Below are positions 17,556-25,057 of a stretch of DNA of 64,000 nt, one piece after another; the stretch's first letter is position 1; each line of letters opens with the position of its first letter. The translations under genes and the position numbers were made by a program. Location: the NCBI RefSeq assembly GCF_001017575.1, contig NZ_CP011372.1:744001-808000 (forward strand), written 5' to 3'. The notes under the pieces are model-generated. The model did not search any database, was not told the origin of the DNA, and saw only the letters and a program-made list of their open reading frames with translations. This DNA is from Campylobacter lari (lineage in GTDB: Bacteria; Campylobacterota; Campylobacteria; Campylobacterales; Campylobacteraceae).

Positions 17556-17966
17556 ATGATTTTTTGCGAAGAAGAAATGGATATTTCTTTTCTTGAAAAT
17601 ATTGCTCAAAAAATGAGTGATCAAAATATAGAACTTGTTTTGGTAGATGAAAAAACCATGCATGAAATCAATCTTAATCAAAGAGGGGTAGATAAAACTA
17701 CAGATGTTTTGTCTTTTCCTTTAGTGCAAAATTATGAAAATTTACTTGGAAGTATAGTAATAAATTTAGATGAAGTAAGTAAAAAGGCTACAGAATATAA
17801 ACATAGCGAAAAAGAAGAAATGGCATTACTTTTTATTCATGCAATGCTTCATTTACAAGGTTATGATCATGAGATAGATCAAGGGCAAATGAGGCAAAAA
17901 GAACAAGAATGGATTGAATATTTTAAATTGCCAAAAAGTTTAATTGTAAGAGTGCAAGGAGAATAA
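17556..17966 (+). CDS. ybeY: Endoribonuclease YbeY
   Basis: Zinc-dependent single-strand RNase involved in 16S rRNA 3'-end maturation and ribosome quality control. The metal site H-x3-H-x5-H is intact as H95, H99 and H105 (FIHAMLHLQGYDHE). The upstream block RGVDKTTDVLSFP is equally characteristic. 136 residues is normal. It directly abuts the following gene. Confidence 0.95.
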   Translation: MIFCEEEMDISFLENIAQKMSDQNIELVLVDEKTMHEINLNQRGVDKTTDVLSFPLVQNYENLLGSIVINLDEVSKKATEYKHSEKEEMALLFIHAMLHLQGYDHEIDQGQMRQKEQEWIEYFKLPKSLIVRVQGE

Positions 17967-18935
17967 ATGTTTAAAAAAATTGCTTTGAGTTTAAGTTTAT
18001 ATGCGAGTTTGTATGCTTATAATGAAAATACATTTACACTAAATATTTTAAAAGGAAAGGATTTTGATATTCATCTGTATAGCTCTAGCAAAAGTAATAC
18101 TAGCTATGGATTTGTCCAAACAAAACAAAAGCAATATAGTTTTTGGGGTAGTGCTAAAAATGATGAGTATTATATAGATATAACAGATTTTGGAACTTGT
18201 GTTTTAAAAGATACACATAAAAATAAATTTGAAGCCTTGTGCAAAATAGATGGTATAAAAAAAGAATTTAACTTTTTAGCTAATAAAACCAATGCAAGCA
18301 TTTATCAATTATCACTTAAAGAACAAAAACAAGTAGAAGATAATAAGAGTATTGAGTTTGATTTTAGTGAAGATGTATTAAAACTATCAAGTCAAAATAA
18401 AAATTTAGAAAAAATTATTGATGATTTTAATGAGAATTTGGATAAAAATTCATTAAAACAAAAAGCAAAAGAAAGTTTTGATAAATGGAATAAAGAAGAT
18501 ATTTCTAATAATGAGTTTTTTTCTCAAGCTTATATATTTTATCAAGATGAGCATATTATCTCTTTGGGAAAAAATATCTATGAGTATAAAGGTGGTGCTC
18601 ATGGTATGACTAATTTTTTAAGAAAAACTTATAGTATTGATGATATGAAACTTCTTAGATTGAAAAATGAGTTAAAAATAGAAAATGAAGATTTTCAGAA
18701 TATGATTAAGCAAAAAATTTTAAGTTTATATAATGAAAATGAATTATTTGATATTAAAGAGCTTAAAATAAGTGAAATTTTCGAAGTGAGAAAAAACGGA
18801 TTAGTATTGATATGGGAGCCTTATGATATAGCTCCATATTCAACAGGAGCAGTTGAAATTTTTATAAGTTATGATGAGCTAAAACCTTTTTGGAAAAATA
18901 ATTCAAAATTGGCTTATTTGAGTAAAATCAAATAA
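17967..18935 (+). CDS. Secreted protein with DUF3298-like C-terminal domain
   Basis: 322 residues with a short signal peptide (about 1-18). The C-terminal half matches the RsiV/DUF3298 domain plan: a YEYKGGAHGMT loop followed by helices and then PYDIAPYSTGAVEIFISYDEL near the end. The N-terminal half is a charged region without a family I recognise. RsiV homologues in Firmicutes are lysozyme-binding anti-sigma factors, but this protein lacks a transmembrane anti-sigma part, so a binding role to peptidoglycan or lysozyme is only a possibility. Starts on the base after the ybeY stop. Confidence 0.75.
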   Translation: MFKKIALSLSLYASLYAYNENTFTLNILKGKDFDIHLYSSSKSNTSYGFVQTKQKQYSFWGSAKNDEYYIDITDFGTCVLKDTHKNKFEALCKIDGIKKEFNFLANKTNASIYQLSLKEQKQVEDNKSIEFDFSEDVLKLSSQNKNLEKIIDDFNENLDKNSLKQKAKESFDKWNKEDISNNEFFSQAYIFYQDEHIISLGKNIYEYKGGAHGMTNFLRKTYSIDDMKLLRLKNELKIENEDFQNMIKQKILSLYNENELFDIKELKISEIFEVRKNGLVLIWEPYDIAPYSTGAVEIFISYDELKPFWKNNSKLAYLSKIK

Positions 18936-18938
18936 GCC
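18911..18938. terminator. Bidirectional hairpin between convergent genes
   Basis: Perfect 11-bp inverted repeat, arms 18911-18921 (GGCTTATTTGA) and 18928-18938, 6-base loop. The stop codon of the plus-strand gene (18933-18935) is in the right arm, and the minus-strand gene ends at 18940. T-rich sequence follows in both directions. Confidence 0.78.
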
Positions 18939-18939
18939 T

Positions 18940-19350
18940 TTAATCATCAAATTTTTGTCTTAAAATCGTTCCATTGTTATCTATGTAAAGTTTCATTTGA
19001 TTATTAAGTTTTATTTTATAATAAGAAATTTTTCTTTCTATTTCTATAATCGTTGTATTGGGATAAGTATTTTTAATGGTATTTTGTATTGCCAGAGGCA
19101 AAATTGCGTAATTTAGCGATCTAAAATTTTCAGCCTCTTTAAATTCTCCATTAAGTGAAAACTCAATTTCGGTTCCATCGCTTAAATAAATCTCATAGGA
19201 ATAACCATCTTGCTCTACTAGACCTATTTCTGCATTAAAATAATCTTTAATAAATTGTTTGATGTTTACCGGTAAAGAATCGGGTGCTATGACTATACCT
19301 GCATTAAGAGTATTTAGAGCGATAAAAAAAGCCAAAGCTAGTTTTTTCAT
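18940..19350 (-). CDS. Periplasmic PepSY-like (DUF2874 type) protein, copy 2
   Basis: 136-residue paralogue of the protein at 6735-7157: signal peptide (about 1-18), then LPVNIKQFIKDYF, YSYEIYLSDGTEIEFSLNGE, TTIIEIERKISYYKIKLNN and the shared ending QKFDD. The last bases of the two genes are also nearly identical at DNA level. Function unknown. It ends at a bidirectional hairpin and has its own promoter region upstream, which it shares divergently with the rhomboid gene. Confidence 0.75.
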   Translation of the reverse strand: MKKLALAFFIALNTLNAGIVIAPDSLPVNIKQFIKDYFNAEIGLVEQDGYSYEIYLSDGTEIEFSLNGEFKEAENFRSLNYAILPLAIQNTIKNTYPNTTIIEIERKISYYKIKLNNQMKLYIDNNGTILRQKFDD

Positions 19351-19464
19351 TTTTAACCTTATTTTATTTTTTGACGATATTGTACCTTATTAGTGTGAAT
19401 TTTATGTGTAAGCTAGAATTTAAATAGCTTTTTGTTATAATTATTAAAAATACAAAGTAGGGCA

Positions 19465-19995
19465 ATGGTAGCTTCTTTTTTAATCGCTTTAAATACTGTG
19501 ATATTTGTCTTTATTAATTATCTTTATTTTGGATCTTCAAATTTAGATGTTATTTTGGGTTTAAATTTATTTTTCTTTCAAGGATTTTACTGGCAAATTC
19601 TAAGCTCAATGTTTATGCATGGAAATTGGCCTCATTTGATTTTAAATATGATAGTACTTTTTCAATTTGGCTCTATGCTTGAAAAATACTTAAAAAGTTT
19701 CAAATTTGCTTTGCTTTATTTAATCGGTGGAATTCTTTGCTCTTTACTTAGTGCTTTTTATGTGTATTTAAGCTTTGATGGTAGTTTTGTAAATGTAGTG
19801 GGTGCAAGTGGTGCTATATGTGTTTTAATGGGATATTATGCATATTTGGATAAAACCGCCACTAAAGGACTTATCGTAGCTATATTACTAATGAGTTTTA
19901 TACCTATTTTTATGGGTGTAAATATAGCTTGGTATGCACATATTTTCGGCTTTATATGTGGATATGTTTTGGGTAAATTTAAGGTTATAAGATGA
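19465..19995 (+). CDS. Rhomboid family intramembrane serine protease
   Basis: Six-helix membrane protein of 176 residues, the minimal bacterial rhomboid core. The catalytic serine is S115 in GASG (113-116), with H159 in the last helix (WYAHIFGFICGY) and the conserved H57 and N61 of HGNWPHLILN in the second helix. Substrates are unknown. The stop overlaps the start of the sixA-like gene by four bases (ATGA), so the two are co-translated. Confidence 0.92.
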   Translation: MVASFLIALNTVIFVFINYLYFGSSNLDVILGLNLFFFQGFYWQILSSMFMHGNWPHLILNMIVLFQFGSMLEKYLKSFKFALLYLIGGILCSLLSAFYVYLSFDGSFVNVVGASGAICVLMGYYAYLDKTATKGLIVAILLMSFIPIFMGVNIAWYAHIFGFICGYVLGKFKVIR

Positions 19996-20483
19996 AATAT
20001 ATCTATTTTATCCGTCATGCTAAAGCTCAAAAAGAAAACTGCGAACAAGATTTACAACGAGAGCTTAGTTCTAGTGGAAAAGATGATCTAAGGACTATGA
20101 TTTATAGGATTAAAGATTTAGAATTTAAAGCTCAAAGCATTATTTCAAGTCCTGCTAGGCGTTGTATAAAAACAGCACAAAAATTTTGCAAAAGCTTTTC
20201 TTTAAAAGAAAAAGATATTAAGATAGAAAAAAACTTTTATGATGGTAATTTAGAAGATGTATTAAAATTTATAAAAGAATTAAAAGAGAGTAGGGTAGTG
20301 CTAATTATGCATAATCCTTTATTGCAAGAACTTTGTGAATATTTAGCTCATATAGATTTAGAAAACTTTCCAACTTCTGCTATTTTATGTATGCAATTTG
20401 ATATAAAAGAATTTAAAGATATAAAAGAATACAGTGGGGAAGTTGTGTTTTTTGATTATCCTAAAAGTCAAGAAAATAACTAA
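19992..20483 (+). CDS. SixA-type histidine phosphatase
   Basis: 163-residue member of the histidine phosphatase superfamily. The phospho-acceptor is H9 in FIRHAKA, followed by the SSPARRCIKTAQ segment and the second conserved histidine in VLIMHNPLLQELC. SixA proteins remove phosphate from phosphohistidine in phosphorelay or phosphotransfer proteins, but these short family members also act on small phosphoesters. The target in Campylobacter is unknown. It is coupled to the rhomboid gene by a 4-base overlap. Confidence 0.85.
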   Translation: MKYIYFIRHAKAQKENCEQDLQRELSSSGKDDLRTMIYRIKDLEFKAQSIISSPARRCIKTAQKFCKSFSLKEKDIKIEKNFYDGNLEDVLKFIKELKESRVVLIMHNPLLQELCEYLAHIDLENFPTSAILCMQFDIKEFKDIKEYSGEVVFFDYPKSQENN

Positions 20484-20904
20484 TCTACATTTTTAAACTT
20501 CAATTTTATTTAAGCAAAAATACAAACTAAAATTTAGTTGAAATAAAAAATACACATCTTTAGTCTTTCATAGTTACATAAAATAACTTATAATATTTTT
20601 CAAAAAATTATACTTATTTTTTTATGGATAAGTTATTTTCACTCAAAAATTAAAATGCTTTAAAATACTATATTATAGGTATTTTAAAATACATTTTACT
20701 TATGAAAGTGTAGATAAATATAAAAGTTTGAAAATTATAGTTTTCAATACAAAATATATATAATTTCAAGATTTTACTATTTATCATATAATTTTACATA
20801 TATATTAAGTTTAATTTAAAATATTTTTATAGACTAAAAAAGCTAAAATGATGAGTAAAAAGGAAAATAAATATAAAAGTTTAGCTTGTATGGAATTTTT
20901 GGTT
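20484..20904. other. Gene-free AT-rich region with inverted repeats
   Basis: No plausible gene on either strand. Three inverted repeats are nested: an outer 8-bp pair (20565-20572 with 20701-20708) encloses a 12-bp pair (20580-20591 with 20628-20639) and a 10-bp hairpin (20659-20668 with 20679-20688, 10-base loop). Immediately after them lies a Xer-type palindrome at 20725-20750. Direct reading only; the AT content makes some such pairs expected by chance. Confidence 0.55.
20725..20750. other. dif: Candidate XerH recombination site (difH)
   Basis: Two 7-base inverted arms, TTGAAAA (20728-20734) and TTTTCAA (20741-20747), flank exactly 6 bases (TTATAG), which is the architecture of Xer crossover sites. 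The partly symmetric flanks (AG at 20725-20727 side, TAC on the other) fit a site with unequal recombinase arms. It lies in a gene-free region about 1.1 kb upstream of xerH. In single-recombinase Xer systems the recombinase gene is often close to dif. Assignment is inference; the resemblance to known epsilonproteobacterial dif sites is from memory. Confidence 0.65.
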
Positions 20905-21105
20905 TTATTTGGATTTTAGGATTAATCTTGAAAGTTGTTTTGCTAAAAGTTTGGCACTATTTTCATCTTTGCTAAGTTTTTTCATATTTTCTCTAAATTC
21001 ATAAAGTCTTTTTTCTTGTGCAAAGTCATTGTTTGAAGTATTGTTTTGTTTTGAGGTATTGTTTTGGTTTACTTGCCTTTGCGTAGTTTTTTTCTTAAAA
21101 AACAT
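20905..21105 (-). CDS. Small basic protein of unknown function
   Basis: 66 residues: MFFKKK start, a low-complexity N/T/Q/S-rich linker (about 10-27), then a charged amphipathic helix ending in LAKQLSRLILKSK. No signal peptide and no recognised domain. A TATAAT box upstream on the minus strand and a clean start support expression. It stands alone between the candidate dif region and racD. Confidence 0.65.
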   Translation of the reverse strand: MFFKKKTTQRQVNQNNTSKQNNTSNNDFAQEKRLYEFRENMKKLSKDENSAKLLAKQLSRLILKSK

Positions 21106-21198
21106 GTCATCACCCTATTTTGTTTTTATAATTATAGCTTGATATTTTTTAAGTAAGATTTTTTTATAATTTTTATATTAATTTTAAAGGAAAAAAGT

Positions 21199-21882
21199 TT
21201 GAAAACCATAGGTTTAATAGGTGGAATGAGTTATGAAAGCACACTTAGCTATTATGAAATAATCAATAAATTAACAAATGAAAAATTAGGAAAATTACAC
21301 AGTGCTAAGATAGTTTTAACTAGCGTTGATTTTGAAGAAATAGAAGAATGTCAACGTAAGAATGATTGGCAAAAAGCAAGTGAAATTTTAACCCAACATG
21401 CCCTACTTTTGCAAAAATGCGGAGTTGATTTTATATTAATTTGTACTAATACTATGCATAAATGTTATGAAAACATACAAAAAAACATTCAAATTCCTAT
21501 CTTACATATAGCTAAAGCTATGCTTTTAGAGCTTCAAGAGCAAAAAATCGATAAAGTGCTGTTACTAGGAACAAAATACACTATGCAAGAAGATTTTTAT
21601 AAACAACTTTTAATTAACTCAAAGATTGAAGTTTTTATCCTTAAAAGCAATGATATTTTAAAGCTTAATGATATTATTTTCAATGAGCTTTGTAAAGGTG
21701 TTATAAATAAGGACTCAAAAAAATATTTAGATAATTTGATTGCTCAATTTCCACAAGTTCAAGGAGTTATTTTGGGTTGCACTGAACTTGGATTGATTGT
21801 AAAAGAAAGCTCTAAAAAACTATTTGATAGTGCTTATATCCATGCTAAAATGGCTACTTTGAAAGCCTTGGAGAATGAGTGA
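21199..21882 (+). CDS. Aspartate/glutamate racemase family protein
   Basis: Cofactor-independent racemase of the Asp/Glu family. Both catalytic cysteines are present: C82 in ICTNTMH and C194 in LGCTELGL. The N terminus IGLIGGMSYEST is the YgeA/RacX-type signature, so it is more likely an aspartate or broad-specificity racemase than MurI. 227 residues. The start is TTG at 21199 after AAAGGAAAA. Its stop overlaps the xerH ATG by one base, so racemase and recombinase are in one transcription unit. Confidence 0.88.
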   Translation: MKTIGLIGGMSYESTLSYYEIINKLTNEKLGKLHSAKIVLTSVDFEEIEECQRKNDWQKASEILTQHALLLQKCGVDFILICTNTMHKCYENIQKNIQIPILHIAKAMLLELQEQKIDKVLLLGTKYTMQEDFYKQLLINSKIEVFILKSNDILKLNDIIFNELCKGVINKDSKKYLDNLIAQFPQVQGVILGCTELGLIVKESSKKLFDSAYIHAKMATLKALENE

Positions 21883-22949
21883 TGAAATATCCTCTAGATT
21901 GTGAAGAAAATTTTGAAAAGTCATTTTTATTTTGGCTTTGTAGGTATGTGAAATTTAAGCTTAATTCTTTATCAAATAAGGAATTAAAAGACCCTCAAGC
22001 CTTGGCTGTAGTAAATTTAGCTCTAAGTAAGGGTGTTAAAAATATACAAGAGCTTGATGCTTATGTAAAAAAAGCAAGAAATGCAGGACTTAGCGGTGTA
22101 AATACGTATTTTAATCCTTTGAAAAAACTTTATGAATATTTGTTGTTTTACAAGCTTTATTCGCTAAAACAAATTGATGAAGAGCTTTTAGTGGAAATTT
22201 TAGCAAGTATTAGCGCTTCTTTATCTGATGCGAGTAAAAAAAATTATCGTATAGCTGTGATTAATTTTTTTGCATTTTTAGATAAACAAAACGAAGAAGA
22301 TCAAAAAGCACATATTTTTGATATCAACCTTAAAAATTGGGCAGGTGTGAGTGGCTCTAAAGGAGTTAAACTACCTGAGTATATGAGCGAAGATGAAGTG
22401 AGTAAATTTTTAGATGCTATTGATAATACAGATTTTAAAAGTAATACCATACGCAATCGTTTGATTATTAAAATCATCATTTTTACAGGAATTAGGGTTA
22501 GTGAGGCTATTAATATAAAATTAAAAGATATTAGCGAAGAAAATGATCTTTATATTATACGCATTAGAGCTAAAGGCAATAAATATCGCGTTGTGATGAT
22601 TAAAAAAGAGCTTATAGAACATCTTTTAAAAGATGTAAGAGTAAATTATCTTTCTTGTGATGGACTTTTATTTGTCAATCGCAATGGTAAAGCCCTAACC
22701 CAAGCTTATGTTTCGCGTATAGTAGAACAAATTTTATTTAAAGCAGGAATTCGCAAGCAAAAAAACGGAGCTCATATGCTAAGACACACTTTTGCTACCC
22801 TACTTTATAAAAAACAAAAAGATTTAGTTTTAGTCCAAGAAGCACTAGGTCATGCAAGTTTAAATACTTCAAGAATTTACACACATTTTGATAATGAAAA
22901 GCTAAAATTAGCCGCAGAAGTAGCAAAAAAACTTCACGATAGAACTTAA
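21882..22949 (+). CDS. xerH: Tyrosine recombinase XerH (chromosome dimer resolution)
   Basis: Single Xer recombinase of epsilonproteobacteria that resolves chromosome dimers at dif with FtsK. The full tyrosine-recombinase set is visible: R205 (GIRVSEA), K231 (AKGNKYR), H298 and R301 (HMLRHTF), H324 (LGHASLN) and Y333 (RIYTHF). The N-terminal approx. 165 residues form the core-binding SAM-like domain. I chose ATG 21882 over GTG 21879 because it gives the usual one-base TGATG overlap with the racemase gene. 355 residues, normal for XerH. A candidate target site lies at 20725-20750. Confidence 0.93.
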   Translation: MKYPLDCEENFEKSFLFWLCRYVKFKLNSLSNKELKDPQALAVVNLALSKGVKNIQELDAYVKKARNAGLSGVNTYFNPLKKLYEYLLFYKLYSLKQIDEELLVEILASISASLSDASKKNYRIAVINFFAFLDKQNEEDQKAHIFDINLKNWAGVSGSKGVKLPEYMSEDEVSKFLDAIDNTDFKSNTIRNRLIIKIIIFTGIRVSEAINIKLKDISEENDLYIIRIRAKGNKYRVVMIKKELIEHLLKDVRVNYLSCDGLLFVNRNGKALTQAYVSRIVEQILFKAGIRKQKNGAHMLRHTFATLLYKKQKDLVLVQEALGHASLNTSRIYTHFDNEKLKLAAEVAKKLHDRT

Positions 22950-22972
22950 GTTTTTATAAAAAAATCCGATAT
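22947..22972 (+). promoter_or_regulatory. FliA (sigma-28) type promoter upstream of the 122-residue protein gene
   Basis: TAAG at 22947-22950, a 16-base spacer, and CGATAT at 22967-22972. The layout is the same as the element in front of flaG (46638-46663). Predicted transcription start is near 22979, giving a very short leader. Confidence 0.6.
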
Positions 22973-22994
22973 ATCCTTAAAGAAAGGATATATC
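22968..22994 (+). promoter_or_regulatory. Perfect hairpin covering the ribosome binding site
   Basis: Arms 22968-22978 (GATATATCCTT) and 22984-22994 pair perfectly over 11 bp with a 5-base loop. The right arm contains the AAGGA ribosome binding site and ends on the base before the ATG. The left arm overlaps the FliA-type -10 box, so it would be present in read-through RNA from xerH but mostly absent from RNA started at the local promoter. Confidence 0.65.
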
Positions 22995-23363
22995 ATGCAA
23001 ATAAATGATTATATTAGTAAAATTAATCCTTATATTTTAAATACTCAAAAAGAAGAAAAAGAAAGCAAAGAAAATAAGAATTTTATAGAGTTTAAATTTA
23101 CTCAAGGTATAAAAGAGCTTGAAAAAAGCGTTAAGGAAAGTCAAAATGGAGAAAAATCAGAAGATGAGTTAAGTAAACTTTATAAAGAACTTTCTAAAAT
23201 ACAAGCTAAAATAGCAGAATTAAATGCTAAATTACAATCAAGCCAAGATCCACAAAAAGCTCAAATGATCAATTCTCAAATTCAAAGTTTAAATTCGCAA
23301 ATGCAAAGTATATATGCAAGGATAATGCAAATGCTAGATCAAGCTATGCAAAGTATGCAATGA
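22995..23363 (+). CDS. Helical coiled-coil protein, probably flagellum co-expressed
   Basis: 122-residue soluble protein without signal peptide. An extended charged N terminus is followed by a long coiled coil (about residues 48-115) rich in Q, S, K and L, with repeated SQIQSLNSQMQS-type heptads and a methionine-rich end. No domain is recognised. A FliA-type promoter lies directly upstream, and the homologous gene sits beside murA in C. jejuni as I recall. It may belong to the group of small proteins expressed with flagella that contribute to colonisation; that is inference from the promoter. Confidence 0.75.
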   Translation: MQINDYISKINPYILNTQKEEKESKENKNFIEFKFTQGIKELEKSVKESQNGEKSEDELSKLYKELSKIQAKIAELNAKLQSSQDPQKAQMINSQIQSLNSQMQSIYARIMQMLDQAMQSMQ

Positions 23364-23365
23364 TT

Positions 23366-23724
23366 TTAATGCTTTTTAGCGTTTAAAAATACACTAAGAA
23401 TAACCAAAGCAAAAAGATCAATCATGCCATAAATAGTCCCTAAAAATAAAAAACTCACAAAAGCAGCAGCCACAGGTTTTATACAAGCTATCATGCTAGC
23501 TAAAAGCCCCTATTGTATCTATAAACACAATCGCGCTCATAGCTAAAAGGAATTTAAAGAAAAATCATGTTTTGGGATATTTCCTTGTAGTAGGACAAAA
23601 AGCAAAAAAGAAGTAAATAAACTAGTCAAACCTATGATTAAAAACAAGCCATATTTTATTATGATAAGCTTAATACTCAAAGAAAAATGCCACTTCAAGA
23701 GCTCAAAAAAGTCCAAATAACACC
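23366..23724 (-). pseudogene. Decayed EamA/DMT-family transporter, C-terminal half
   Basis: Reading the minus strand recovers membrane-protein fragments in different frames. One frame gives KYGLFLIIGLTSLFTSFLLF then QGNIPKHDF before a stop (23543-23545). A second gives AIVFIDTIGAF. A third, after a frameshift at the run of four C/G (23507-23510), gives LLASMIACIKPVAAAF, then VSFLFLG and LFALVILSVF up to the stop at 23366. The IKPVAA segment corresponds to the I.P....L helix of EamA domains. The remainder upstream (GVIWTFLSS) has further stops. Only about one EamA domain remains. An intact DMT-type membrane protein gene lies in this position in C. jejuni as I recall, so the loss looks recent. 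Confidence 0.75.
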
Positions 23725-23800
23725 TTTAATCTTATTAATTTATATAATATTTGTAGTAAAATATTATTATATCATTATGTATATATTTTAAGGAAAATTA

Positions 23801-25057
23801 ATGACTTATTTAGAGATTGATGGTGTTGAAAAGTTAAATGGAGAAGTGATAATAAGCGGTGCAAAAAACGCTGCGCTTCCTTTGATAGCTTCAAGTATTT
23901 TAGCTAAAAATGAAGTGCAAATTTCAAATTTACCAAATGTAGCAGATATTTGCACCCTACTTTCTTTGCTTGAAAACTTAGGAGCAAATTATACTTTTAA
24001 AGACAATTTTGCGAAAATAAATACAAAACATCTAAATAAAACCATAGCAAAATACGACATCGTGCGTAAAATGCGTGCTTCTATACTTACCTTAGGGCCT
24101 TTACTAGCTAGATTTGGAAATTGCGAAGTTTCTTTACCAGGAGGTTGTGCTATAGGCCAACGCCCTATTGATTTACACCTTTTAGCTTTAGAAAAAATGG
24201 GAGCTAATATTGAGATTAAACAAGGTTATGTAGTAGCTAGTGGAGGGCTTAAAGGTGCTGATGTGATGTTTGATAAAATCACTGTTACAGGTAGTGAAAA
24301 TATCATCATGGCAGCAGCCCTAGCTCATGGTAAAACTAGACTTTTAAATGTCGCTAAAGAGCCTGAAGTGGTGCAACTTTGTGAGGTTTTAGCTAGAGCT
24401 GGGCTTGATATACAAGGCATAGGATCTTCTGAGCTTGAAATTTATGGCACAAGTGGAGAGCTTTTAGAATTTAAACCTTTTGAAATCATTCCTGATCGTA
24501 TTGAAGCAGGAACTTATCTGTGTGCAGGAGCTATCACTAACTCAAAAATCACTCTAAAAAAAGTCAATGCAAGCCATCTTAGCGCAGTTTTAGCAAAGCT
24601 AGAGCAAATGGGCTTTAGCTTTGATATTAATGAAGATAGTATTAGTATAAATCCTGCCAAAGAAATCAAGCCAGTTGAAATTTTAACTAGCGAATATCCA
24701 GGCTTTCCAACGGATATGCAAGCACAATTTATGGCTTTAGCTTTAAAAGCAAATGGCACAAGTATTATTGATGAGAGATTATTTGAAAATCGTTTTATGC
24801 ATGTAAGTGAGCTTTTAAGAATGGGAGCTGATATAAGATTAAATGGGCATATTGCTACTATAAATGGTACTAAAGAGCTTTTAGGAGCTGATGTTATGGC
24901 TACTGATTTGCGTGCGTCTTCGGCTTTGATTTTAGCAGCTTTAGCAGCTAAAGGCACAAGCAAAATTCATAGAATTTATCATCTTGATAGAGGGTATGAA
25001 AATTTAGAAGAAAAATTTAAAAAACTAGGTGCAAGTATAAGAAGGCTTGAAGAATGA
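23801..25057 (+). CDS. murA: UDP-N-acetylglucosamine 1-carboxyvinyltransferase
   Basis: First committed step of peptidoglycan synthesis: transfers enolpyruvate from PEP to UDP-GlcNAc in the cytoplasm. The active-site cysteine, target of fosfomycin, is C116 in [10 protein letters not shown], so the enzyme should be fosfomycin-sensitive at the target level. Other signatures are [10 protein letters not shown] at the N terminus and [13 protein letters not shown] near the C terminus. 418 residues, normal. It overlaps moeA by 4 bases (ATGA). Confidence 0.96.
   Translation: MTYLEIDGVEKLNGEVIISGAKNAALPLIASSILAKNEVQISNLPNVADICTLLSLLENLGANYTFKDNFAKINTKHLNKTIAKYDIVRKMRASILTLGPLLARFGNCEVSLPGGCAIGQRPIDLHLLALEKMGANIEIKQGYVVASGGLKGADVMFDKITVTGSENIIMAAALAHGKTRLLNVAKEPEVVQLCEVLARAGLDIQGIGSSELEIYGTSGELLEFKPFEIIPDRIEAGTYLCAGAITNSKITLKKVNASHLSAVLAKLEQMGFSFDINEDSISINPAKEIKPVEILTSEYPGFPTDMQAQFMALALKANGTSIIDERLFENRFMHVSELLRMGADIRLNGHIATINGTKELLGADVMATDLRASSALILAALAAKGTSKIHRIYHLDRGYENLEEKFKKLGASIRRLEE

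Noticed and set aside
20484-20904. A hidden gene or CRISPR array in the gene-free region
   Set aside because: No direct repeats of constant spacing and no frame with a ribosome binding site; only inverted repeats are present.
21882-22949. xerH as a mobile-element integrase
   Set aside because: The genes on both sides are core, no direct repeats or cargo genes are seen, and its residue pattern and length fit the housekeeping XerH.
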